6,858 nucleotides of DNA from an uncultured Bacteriovorax sp. (GTDB lineage: Bacteria > Bdellovibrionota > Bacteriovoracia > Bacteriovoracales > Bacteriovoracaceae), in the NCBI GenBank assembly GCA_946482295.1, contig CAMLRB010000194.1, forward strand, positions 1-6,858, read 5' to 3'. The position numbers were made by a program, and so were the translations under genes. The notes under the pieces were generated by a model, which saw only the letters and a program-made list of their open reading frames with translations, was not told the origin of the DNA and made no database searches. This document shows, piece by piece, positions 1-5,522 of the stretch (its first letter is position 1; each line of letters starts with the position of its first letter).

Positions 1-1293
1 ATGGAAACATTTGGGGCGGACGCTTTAAGACTTTATTTGATCAACTCGGGTCTAGTGAAAGGTGAAGAACAACGCTTTACTGATACGGGTGTTAAAGACA
101 TGGTAAGAAAAGTTCTTCTTCCATGGCAGAACTCTTTTAAATTTTTCCAGACGTACGCTGAAGTGGATGGATGGTCTCCTGTTAAAAATTTCAAAACAAG
201 TGACAACATTGTTGATCGTTGGTTGATTTCAAATCTTCAAACACTCAAGAAGAACATTGCTTTTGAAATGGAAGAATACCATCTCTATAACGTCGTCCCT
301 GCTCTCTTCACATTTATTGAAGATCTGACAAACTGGTACATCCGTCTTAATCGTCCACGTTTTTGGGGCGAAGGTTTAACGGATGACAAATGTGCCGCTT
401 ATTCGACTCTCTATACGGCCCTCAGAGAACTAACACTTTCAATGGCCCCATTTGCACCATTCTTCTCGGAACACGTTTTCCAGGAATTGCGCAAAATGAA
501 TCCAGCTGAGAAAGAATCTGTTCACCTTTGTGACTATCCACTCCCGGTTGATTACCTCATCAACAAAGACCTGGAAGTAGCGGTAGATCGTATGCAACAG
601 ATTATCTTGCTAGGACGCCAAAAGCGTAACCTCGTGCAGATTAAAGTTAAGACTCCGCTAAAACGTTTAACGATCATTCATAAAGACCAGCATCTTTTAG
701 ATGAGATCAAAAAGCTTTCTGAATACATTCAAACTGAGTTGAACGTGAAGAACCTGGAATTCTCAACAGAAGAATCTAAGTTCATCAAACTCTTCGCGAA
801 AGCAAACCTCCCTGTACTTGGGAAAAAGCTTGGCAAGGACATGGGGAAATACAAAGGGATTATCGAAAAGCTCGATGCTACGGCCCTTACAAAACTTGAA
901 GAAGATGGCTCTCTCCTGCTCGATGGAATCACATTCTATCCTGAAGAGATTCTCATTTTCCGTGAAGCTAAAGAAGGAACGCAAGCAATGAGTAACCGTT
1001 TCATCTCAATCGATATGGACACAGTTCTGGATCCTGAATTGATTGCTGAAGGACTTGCCCGCGAAGTGATCAACCGTATTCAAAAATCTCGTAAAGATTT
1101 AAACTTCAACGTTGGTGATCGTATTCACGTCGAATTTAACGGCTCTCCGGAGCTTGTTGAGGCAATTACAAAGTTCAAAGATCATATCGCCAGCGAAACA
1201 CTTGCATCGTCTTTAACGAAGGGTGATGCTGGTCTCGATTTAAGCTACGAAGTCGATGATTATCAATTGAAGCTAGGATTGAAAAAAGCATAA
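1..1293 (+). CDS. ileS: Isoleucyl-tRNA synthetase, eukaryote-like class, C-terminal part (5' truncated by window)
   Basis: This enzyme charges tRNA-Ile with isoleucine in the cytoplasm. Only the last 430 residues are present. Base 1 happens to be an in-frame ATG, but the protein must begin far upstream: class I catalytic domain, editing domain and the KMSKS loop are missing, and full-length members have roughly 1,000 residues or more. Visible parts are the end of the catalytic core (GADALRLYLINSG, residues 5-17), the helical anticodon-binding domain (about 30-190, with LPWQNSFKFF, DRWLISNLQT, LTNWYIRLNRPRFW and MAPFAPFFSE), and a long C-terminal region of DUF5915 type (about 190-430). The ADALRLYLINS...LPW...LTNWY series closely matches human cytosolic IleRS from memory and marks the eukaryote-like class rather than the E. 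coli class. The class is known for natural mupirocin tolerance, although the residues responsible lie outside the window. The gene ends at TAA 1291-1293, immediately followed by a terminator. Confidence 0.95.
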   Translation: METFGADALRLYLINSGLVKGEEQRFTDTGVKDMVRKVLLPWQNSFKFFQTYAEVDGWSPVKNFKTSDNIVDRWLISNLQTLKKNIAFEMEEYHLYNVVPALFTFIEDLTNWYIRLNRPRFWGEGLTDDKCAAYSTLYTALRELTLSMAPFAPFFSEHVFQELRKMNPAEKESVHLCDYPLPVDYLINKDLEVAVDRMQQIILLGRQKRNLVQIKVKTPLKRLTIIHKDQHLLDEIKKLSEYIQTELNVKNLEFSTEESKFIKLFAKANLPVLGKKLGKDMGKYKGIIEKLDATALTKLEEDGSLLLDGITFYPEEILIFREAKEGTQAMSNRFISIDMDTVLDPELIAEGLAREVINRIQKSRKDLNFNVGDRIHVEFNGSPELVEAITKFKDHIASETLASSLTKGDAGLDLSYEVDDYQLKLGLKKA

Positions 1294-1321
1294 AAAAAGG
1301 GAGCTTAAAGCTCCCTTTTTT
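1292..1321. terminator. Bidirectional intrinsic terminator between ileS and the convergent secreted-protein gene
   Basis: GGGAGC (1299-1304) pairs with GCTCCC (1310-1315) around a TTAAA loop. The stem is flanked by seven A (1292-1298) and six T (1316-1321), and the A and T runs can extend the pairing. Read rightward it gives a GC stem followed by a T run just after the ileS stop. Read leftward it gives the same stem followed by seven T, 27 bases past the stop of the minus-strand gene. One element therefore suits both convergent transcripts. Confidence 0.9.
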
Positions 1322-1347
1322 ATTTTCATTTAAATTTTTTTAAAAAA

Positions 1348-1773
1348 TTAGTTAATTGTAACAATACATTCAGCAATTTCTGCGCGACGATCACGGTTTA
1401 CTGTTACTGATTCTTCAACTACAACATAAAGTTTTTTCTCATCAACAATAAAAGTACGGATGATTCTTTCAACACTTGATGAACGGGTATCATCAATCGT
1501 TACGTATTCGGTTTGAATGAATTCTTTTCTAAAGTCAGTAAAGAAAAAATCAGAACCATCTTTAATGATTTTGAAAATTGTAGTGTCCTTATTTGTGACA
1601 CGAACATAGGCCGATCTAACTGGGTACTCAACTTCACTTACAGTTACTGCACAGCCGTAACCTTTGTGAGTTCCAAGAGGTAGTACAGAGAGAAGTGAAT
1701 CAACAGCTCCTAAATCATGTGCAGATGCAGTCAAAGTCAAAAGTGAGAATGCGATTGCGATTAAACTTTTCAT
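1348..1773 (-). CDS. Small exported protein of unknown function with a signal peptide and two cysteines
   Basis: I do not recognise this family. The reading frame can be extended to a TTG at 1800, but the ATG at 1773-1771 is preferred. It has a good ribosome binding site six bases upstream, and starting there puts a classical Sec signal peptide at the very N terminus: Lys2, hydrophobic core LIAIAFSLLTL, and an ASA cleavage site before HDLG (after residue 18). The mature protein would have about 123 residues, is rich in alternating beta-type segments, and has exactly two cysteines, one near each end (Cys41 in GYGCAVTV and Cys136 in AECIVTIN). They could form a disulfide in the periplasm. No lipobox, transmembrane anchor or catalytic motif is visible. 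The gene lies 70 bp downstream of the MerR gene on the same strand, so it may be read through from that operon or have its own promoter; I found no convincing promoter in the gap. Confidence 0.75.
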   Translation of the reverse strand: MKSLIAIAFSLLTLTASAHDLGAVDSLLSVLPLGTHKGYGCAVTVSEVEYPVRSAYVRVTNKDTTIFKIIKDGSDFFFTDFRKEFIQTEYVTIDDTRSSSVERIIRTFIVDEKKLYVVVEESVTVNRDRRAEIAECIVTIN

Positions 1774-1779
1774 TAGTGG

Positions 1780-1786
1780 CCCCCTT
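1780..1786 (-). promoter_or_regulatory. Ribosome binding site deciding the start of the secreted-protein gene
   Basis: On the minus strand AAGGGGG lies six bases before the ATG at 1773. It supports this ATG over the upstream in-frame TTG at 1800, which would add nine residues ahead of the signal peptide. Confidence 0.7.
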
Positions 1787-1843
1787 AAATATGCCCACAA
1801 CCTATCAAAGAGGCCTTTTGTAGTAAAGAACTATGACCCCTTT

Positions 1844-2233
1844 TTACAGGGAGATTCTCTCTAAATCTTCCACTTTGGAGATCTCTAAAAACTCTCTAAC
1901 TCCATGATTTTCCATCACTTTCCTCAGGTCTTCCAATAAGTTTAGGTTCGTGAGTACAAAAACTGAAACTTTCACGCCCGAATTTGAATCGCTTTTAAAA
2001 TTTTTAAGTAGCTCTTCAAGCTCATTCATCTCTTGATTCATAATTTTGGAAGGTCTAAACCCTTCGGCCATTAAGGCCTTAACAAGTTTTAATTTTTCAA
2101 TATCGGCCAGAGAGTATAATCGGTCGCCTTTTGAATCGCGGGCAGGCCTGGGAAACGAATAACGACGCTCCCACATTCTGAGAAGATATTTACTAAAACC
2201 CGTCTCTTTTTCCACAACGTTAATGGGAAACAT
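1844..2233 (-). CDS. Short MerR-family transcriptional regulator, LitR/CarH-like DNA-binding domain without a B12 domain
   Basis: This is a predicted DNA-binding regulator of 129 residues. The N-terminal 65 residues form a MerR winged helix-turn-helix: helix-turn-helix about 3-20, the RMWERRYSFPRP segment (19-30), the wing with GDRLY (36-40), then the helix DIEKLKLVKALMAEGF (44-59). The xxWERRY...P.R...G.RLY pattern is the form found in LitR/CarH light-responsive repressors. Those proteins continue for about 200 residues with a cobalamin-binding domain; here the protein stops about 65 residues later, and no cobalamin-binding DxHxxG motif is present. The tail has a charged linker (66-86) and a strand-helix-strand-like segment (87-120) that I cannot assign. 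The gene starts two bases after the methyltransferase stop, with GAGG (2242-2239) five bases before its ATG inside that gene's end, so it is the last gene of the lipid operon. By inference it may regulate its own operon through the repeats at 5447-5505. Confidence 0.85.
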   Translation of the reverse strand: MFPINVVEKETGFSKYLLRMWERRYSFPRPARDSKGDRLYSLADIEKLKLVKALMAEGFRPSKIMNQEMNELEELLKNFKSDSNSGVKVSVFVLTNLNLLEDLRKVMENHGVREFLEISKVEDLERISL

Positions 2234-2235
2234 AC

Positions 2236-3420
2236 TTACCTCGCTTTTTCATAAACTATTTGCACAACATCTATTTTTTTTGAGCGAAATCCGGCCTCGC
2301 AATAAACGTAATAAAAATCCCAGAGCTTCAAAAAAGATTCATCGAAACCAATTCGGCGAACATCTTCGATATTCGAACTGAATTTTTGTCGCCAGATTTG
2401 AAGTGTCCGCGCGTAGTCGAGACCAAAGTTGAAAAAATCTTTCACTTGCAATTGATATTTATGTCCAAACTCCTTAAGAACTTTTGGTGCCAGTAACATT
2501 CCACCTGGAAATATATATTGTTGGATAAAGTCGGTTGATTGGCGGTAGTGATCGAAATGTTCGTCATCCATCACAATGGATTGAATCATGACTTTTCCAC
2601 CTGGTTTCAATCGTTCCTTGAGAACTTCAAAATAAGTGTTCCAGTATTCCTGTCCAACGGCTTCTATCATTTCTATAGAAACAATATGATCATACACTCC
2701 GCGTTCATCACGATAATCACAAAATTTAATTGTGATCAAATCTTCAAAATTGAGCTTGGTAACTAATGATTGGGCATGATTAAACTGCTCTTGAGAGAGG
2801 GTCAGGCAAGTGACTCGACACCCAGATTGCATGGCCGCCATTGTCGCAAAGCCCCCCCACCCACATCCGATTTCTAAAATATGATCAGTGTGTTTCAATT
2901 CAAGTGTATCAATAATTCGTTGATATTTATTCTTCTGAGCGCTCTCTAAAGTTTCATCTTCATGCTTAAAAATGGCCGCTGAATAGGTCATGGTAGAGTC
3001 TAGCCACAGCTGATAAAAATTATTTCCGAGATCATAGTGGGCCTGAATATTTTTTTTACTTCCCGTTTTTGAATTTCGGTTGAAATAGTGTCTGGCCTTG
3101 TAGAAAAGCATCCCTAAAGCTGTACCTTTAAAGCCTTTTTCCAGAGCTTCCTGGTTTTCCAGACAAAGCAAAAGAAGCTCGGCCATATTTGGTGAATCGA
3201 GCCATCCATCGCGATAGGCTTCGGCCAATCCTATGTCACTGGCCGAAAGAATTTTGGCGTAAGCTCGAGCATCTTTGATATTGAGCTCTGCGGTTCTGCC
3301 ACTTTTACTACCCTTAAAAATTCGGGCATGCCCATTTTCAAGTGTTACATTCAACTGCCCTTTTTGAAGTTTAGAAATGAGTTTCAAAAAAAGATTTCTT
3401 CTTACTGTATTAAAGATCAT
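2236..3420 (-). CDS. Cyclopropane-fatty-acyl-phospholipid synthase-like SAM-dependent methyltransferase
   Basis: The family transfers a methyl group from S-adenosylmethionine to double bonds of unsaturated acyl chains in membrane phospholipids. At 394 residues it has the full usual length. Seen in order: an N-terminal lipid-binding domain (about 1-115), HYDLGNNFY (128-136), the SAM-binding loop LEIGCGWGG (182-190), MIEAVG (251-256), YIFPGGMLL (302-310) and YYVYCEAGFRS (370-380). Compared with E. coli Cfa from memory, the bicarbonate-site residues Glu239, Ile268 and Tyr317 are kept as Glu253, Ile282 and Tyr336. Cys139 is Ala148 and His266 is Gln280. The product may therefore be a methyl-branched or methylated unsaturated chain rather than a cyclopropane, as for UfaM-type enzymes; that is inference. 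Its ATG overlaps the stop of the DUF1365 gene (ATGA, 3420-3417), with GAAGG seven bases upstream, indicating translational coupling. The MerR gene follows after two bases. Confidence 0.92.
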   Translation of the reverse strand: MIFNTVRRNLFLKLISKLQKGQLNVTLENGHARIFKGSKSGRTAELNIKDARAYAKILSASDIGLAEAYRDGWLDSPNMAELLLLCLENQEALEKGFKGTALGMLFYKARHYFNRNSKTGSKKNIQAHYDLGNNFYQLWLDSTMTYSAAIFKHEDETLESAQKNKYQRIIDTLELKHTDHILEIGCGWGGFATMAAMQSGCRVTCLTLSQEQFNHAQSLVTKLNFEDLITIKFCDYRDERGVYDHIVSIEMIEAVGQEYWNTYFEVLKERLKPGGKVMIQSIVMDDEHFDHYRQSTDFIQQYIFPGGMLLAPKVLKEFGHKYQLQVKDFFNFGLDYARTLQIWRQKFSSNIEDVRRIGFDESFLKLWDFYYVYCEAGFRSKKIDVVQIVYEKAR

Positions 3421-4151
3421 AGACGGACCTTCGTTAAAGTTGGTGTTATTGGTTGTGGACGTTTATAAAAAGTGGCTTTTTTAAAAAAAAGCCTTAGGGC
3501 CTGCCAATGAATGCGTACCATCACCATGATGTTCATAAGTGGATAACTAAAAAACAATTTCAACAAAATGGTGTCATTAAAATCGTGTTCCTGTGTTTCA
3601 GTGACAGAACTTTTAAAGAGACACGATTCTTGATTCTCATAGTAATCGATGTGCGTTTTCAACTGAGAAAAATGAAACTGATAAAATCCTTTTCGATCAA
3701 AAAAAGGAGAGACGTGAAATTCTTTTGAGCAAATGGCAGATGTTTCATCCATAAGGTAAAAGTGACGATCACCAAAAGTATTATTCACCTCTGCGAGGAT
3801 GCCTTCTAATTGTCCATCGGGTTTATAGATTTCCCAAAAGCTTACGGGATTAAAGACATATCCTAAAATGCGAGGAAACGTCTGGAGGATAATTTCGCCC
3901 TCGGCTTTTAATCCTGCAGCTCGAACGTACATTCGAATTGATTCATCAAGTTTTTGACTTTGACCATCGAGGTAATCGCTATAATAGAAAGAAAAAAGAT
4001 TAAAGCGGTTGATGGAAAATAACGAACATTGCAACTGATCTAATTTTGACAGTGGAAATTTTAAAAAGAAAACTTTATAGCGAAAGCTGTGTTTGAAAGG
4101 CTTAAGCCTTTCGTGCCAGACAATTCCTTCTCGCAGCCAATTTTTTACCAT
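3417..4151 (-). CDS. DUF1365 family protein of the fatty-acid modification operon
   Basis: The biochemical function of DUF1365 proteins is not established. They are almost always found beside a flavin amine-oxidase-like protein and a CFA-like methyltransferase, as here, which implicates them in acyl-chain modification. The 244-residue protein has the family signatures: a conserved His13 in GIVWHERLKPF, HSFRY (21-25), PRILGYVFNPVSFW (93-106), EVNNTFGDRHFY (121-132), KEFHVSPF (143-150) and the late IHWQAL (214-219). The length is close to the usual 240-280 residues. There is no signal peptide; a mildly hydrophobic stretch at about 195-213 could be membrane-associated. The start ATG overlaps the end of the FAD gene by seven bases, with AGGAG (4166-4162) ten bases upstream, and the stop overlaps the methyltransferase start by four. 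This arrangement indicates coupled translation and probably fixed stoichiometry. Confidence 0.93.
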   Translation of the reverse strand: MVKNWLREGIVWHERLKPFKHSFRYKVFFLKFPLSKLDQLQCSLFSINRFNLFSFYYSDYLDGQSQKLDESIRMYVRAAGLKAEGEIILQTFPRILGYVFNPVSFWEIYKPDGQLEGILAEVNNTFGDRHFYLMDETSAICSKEFHVSPFFDRKGFYQFHFSQLKTHIDYYENQESCLFKSSVTETQEHDFNDTILLKLFFSYPLMNIMVMVRIHWQALRLFFKKATFYKRPQPITPTLTKVRL

Positions 4152-5398
4152 GGAATTTTCACTCCTAGTAGTTTAGCTACCGCCATTCCCGATTTCAGTC
4201 CATCTTCATGAAAGCCGTATCCGCTCCACGCTCCGGCGAAGTAACTATGATTTTTTCCCTGGATCGAATGTAAGAGCGATTGTGAATCAATACAAGCTTG
4301 ATCAAAAACAGGGTGATGATATTCGATCTTCTGAATGATTTTATTTTTTTCTGGCGCCACATACGGATTAAGTGTGACAATAATGGGTTGGTTAAAGGGA
4401 AGTGGCTGGAGTTTATTAATAAGATAACTCACACAAACTTCACTTTTATTTAATCCATCTTTCTGAGAAAGATAATTCCAGGCCGACCAGACGTCTTTAT
4501 TTTGCGGAAGAAGCTTTTCATCCCAATGTACATAAGCAGTATTCGGCTGATAACGAACAGGAGTCAAAATTTTACTCTCTTCATCTGTTAAGTCTTTAAT
4601 CATGGCCACAGTTTGATCAGCATGAGCGGCAAAGATTATTTTATCGAACACGTATTCAGCTTTTTCTGTACGAACGCTGACAGAGTCTCCTCTCGTTACG
4701 GCAATCACTCGTTCATTGAGATGAATATTCGCTAAACTTTGGGCCATTTTTTTGACGTATTCACGCGAGCCATTTTTAACAGTCCGCCAAACAGGTCGTC
4801 CTTCAACTTGCAAAAGTGAATGATTGATACAAAATTGCAGAAATGTTTCAGCGGGAAATTTCAACATTTCTTCAGTGGAAGTTGACCAGATAGCGGCTCC
4901 CATTGGGATCAAATACCAGTCACGAAATTCACGAGAGTATTTTTTTTCTGAAAGTAATTCACCCAAACTTAATTGATGCTCGCGAGAGTATCTTAGGTTC
5001 ACACGCGCTTCTTTATTGAATTTCAGAATATCAAGAATCATTTTCCAGAATGAAAACTTAAAAAGATTTTTCTTTTGGGAGAAAACAGTGAAAAGGTTTG
5101 TTCCTGCCCACTCCAATTTTTTTTCATCGAGGCGAACACTGAAAGTCATATCTGTTTCAACAACTTCAACATTCAAAAAGTCAAAAAGAGCTATGAGTTG
5201 AGGATATGTCTGAGGATTGTGGACCAAAAATCCAGTGTCTACAGGATGAGTAATTCCTTCCAAAGTCACTTCAATGGTATTGGAATGCCCACCTAAGTAA
5301 TTTGCGCTTTCAAACAAAGTAACATCATGGCCTGCGCGCTGACAGAGCCAGGCGGCTGAAAGACCAGAAATACCAGAACCGACAACTGCAATTTTCAT
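4145..5398 (-). CDS. FAD-dependent amine-oxidase/desaturase-like protein, first gene of the lipid operon
   Basis: This is a flavoprotein of the NAD(P)-binding Rossmann/amine-oxidase superfamily, in the subgroup that accompanies DUF1365 and CFA-like genes. Residues 1-30 form the FAD ADP-binding fold (VVGSGISG at 5-12, acidic Glu30 at the end of strand 2), followed by LGGHSNT (35-41) and HPVDTGFLVHN (51-61). The middle holds IPMGAAIWSTS (164-174) and FAAHADQ (256-262). The C-terminal FAD signature is FAGAWSGYGFHEDGLKSG (387-404). At 417 residues it appears complete. It probably acts as a cytoplasmic or membrane-peripheral redox enzyme on phospholipid acyl chains. The relatives in Rhodobacter sphaeroides belong to the singlet-oxygen regulon, and the desaturation/oxygenation steps of furan fatty-acid synthesis fall to such linked genes; which step this one performs is not decidable here. 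It starts at ATG 5398-5396 with AGAGG (5411-5407) eight bases upstream, and overlaps the DUF1365 gene by seven bases. Confidence 0.9.
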   Translation of the reverse strand: MKIAVVGSGISGLSAAWLCQRAGHDVTLFESANYLGGHSNTIEVTLEGITHPVDTGFLVHNPQTYPQLIALFDFLNVEVVETDMTFSVRLDEKKLEWAGTNLFTVFSQKKNLFKFSFWKMILDILKFNKEARVNLRYSREHQLSLGELLSEKKYSREFRDWYLIPMGAAIWSTSTEEMLKFPAETFLQFCINHSLLQVEGRPVWRTVKNGSREYVKKMAQSLANIHLNERVIAVTRGDSVSVRTEKAEYVFDKIIFAAHADQTVAMIKDLTDEESKILTPVRYQPNTAYVHWDEKLLPQNKDVWSAWNYLSQKDGLNKSEVCVSYLINKLQPLPFNQPIIVTLNPYVAPEKNKIIQKIEYHHPVFDQACIDSQSLLHSIQGKNHSYFAGAWSGYGFHEDGLKSGMAVAKLLGVKIPW

Positions 5399-5406
5399 TA
5401 TAAAAA

Positions 5407-5411
5407 CCTCT
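5407..5411 (-). promoter_or_regulatory. Ribosome binding site of the FAD-protein gene
   Basis: On the minus strand AGAGG lies eight bases before ATG 5398. It fits the start that places the GxGxxG loop near residue 7, the usual position in this family. Confidence 0.6.
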
Positions 5412-5446
5412 AGATCTTTATAATGCGAATCTGATCAAGTCTCTCT

Positions 5447-5505
5447 AAGACAAGATTTAGACAACGGCTGTCCAACCGCTGTCAACAATAAGTCTAACCT
5501 TGAGA
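5447..5505 (-). repeat. Tandem 11-bp direct repeats overlapping the operon promoter (candidate MerR/CarH-type operator)
   Basis: Two adjacent 11-mers match at 10 of 11 bases: on the plus strand CAACGGCTGTC (5462-5472) and CAACCGCTGTC (5473-5483). Degenerate units continue in the same 11-bp register on both sides: CAAGATTTAGA at 5451-5461, AACAATAAGTC at 5484-5494 and TAACCTTGAGA at 5495-5505. The recurring core is a GAC or GTC followed by C/A-A-A-C. TTAGAC (5498-end complement, minus strand) and GTCTAA also frame the block as an inverted pair. Known CarH-type repressors bind tandem 11-bp direct repeats across the -35 region of their target promoter, one DNA-binding domain per repeat. The assignment to the MerR protein at 1844-2233 is inference. 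Confidence 0.55.
5456..5485 (-). promoter_or_regulatory. Candidate sigma-70-type promoter of the four-gene lipid operon
   Basis: On the minus strand a perfect TTGACA -35 box (5485-5480) is followed after 18 bases by TCTAAA (5461-5456), a 4-of-6 match to TATAAT. Transcription would begin near 5449, giving a leader of about 50 bases before the FAD gene. The hexamers and spacer lie inside the 11-bp repeat array, so a protein bound to the repeats would cover the promoter. The -10 box is weak, which fits a regulated promoter but also leaves the call uncertain. Confidence 0.5.
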
Positions 5506-5522
5506 GCGTTGAATTTATTCAA

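Noticed and set aside
729..984. Open frames on the minus strand inside ileS
   Set aside because: They lie opposite a strongly conserved coding region, have no recognisable protein features and no ribosome binding sites.
1774..1800. In-frame TTG start at 1800 giving a 150-residue version of the secreted protein
   Set aside because: It would put nine residues (MWAYLRGPL) before the signal peptide, and no ribosome binding site precedes it, while AAGGGGG precedes the ATG at 1773 at good spacing.
1808..1820. AAAGAGGCCTTTT near-palindrome between the MerR and secreted-protein genes
   Set aside because: It has no loop and so cannot form a hairpin; with a single copy there is no support for an operator.
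1838..1851. Possible CCCT/AGGG hairpin across the MerR stop as a terminator
   Set aside because: The stem has only four base pairs and no T run follows on the minus strand.
1844..2233. Frameshift or broken longer LitR gene
   Set aside because: After the stop only 70 bases remain before the next gene, and they encode no B12-domain remnant, so the short form appears to be the real gene.
5016..5296. Plus-strand open frames opposite the FAD gene, and similar ones at 2539-2766, 3507-3728, 5662-5928 and 6044-6226
   Set aside because: All are antisense to genes with clear family motifs, and the products show no domain or signal sequence.
5417..5422. TATAAA on the minus strand as the -10 box of the lipid operon
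   Set aside because: No -35-like hexamer lies at 16-19 bases, and transcription would begin at or inside the ribosome binding site.
5462..5483. Repeat pair as a miniature CRISPR array
   Set aside because: The units are 11 bp with no spacers and no cas genes; a protein-binding operator fits better.
5509..5522. TTGAAT/ATTCAA inverted repeat just after the kinase stop as a terminator
   Set aside because: The spacer is only two bases, the stem is AT-rich, and no T run follows; it is too weak to call.
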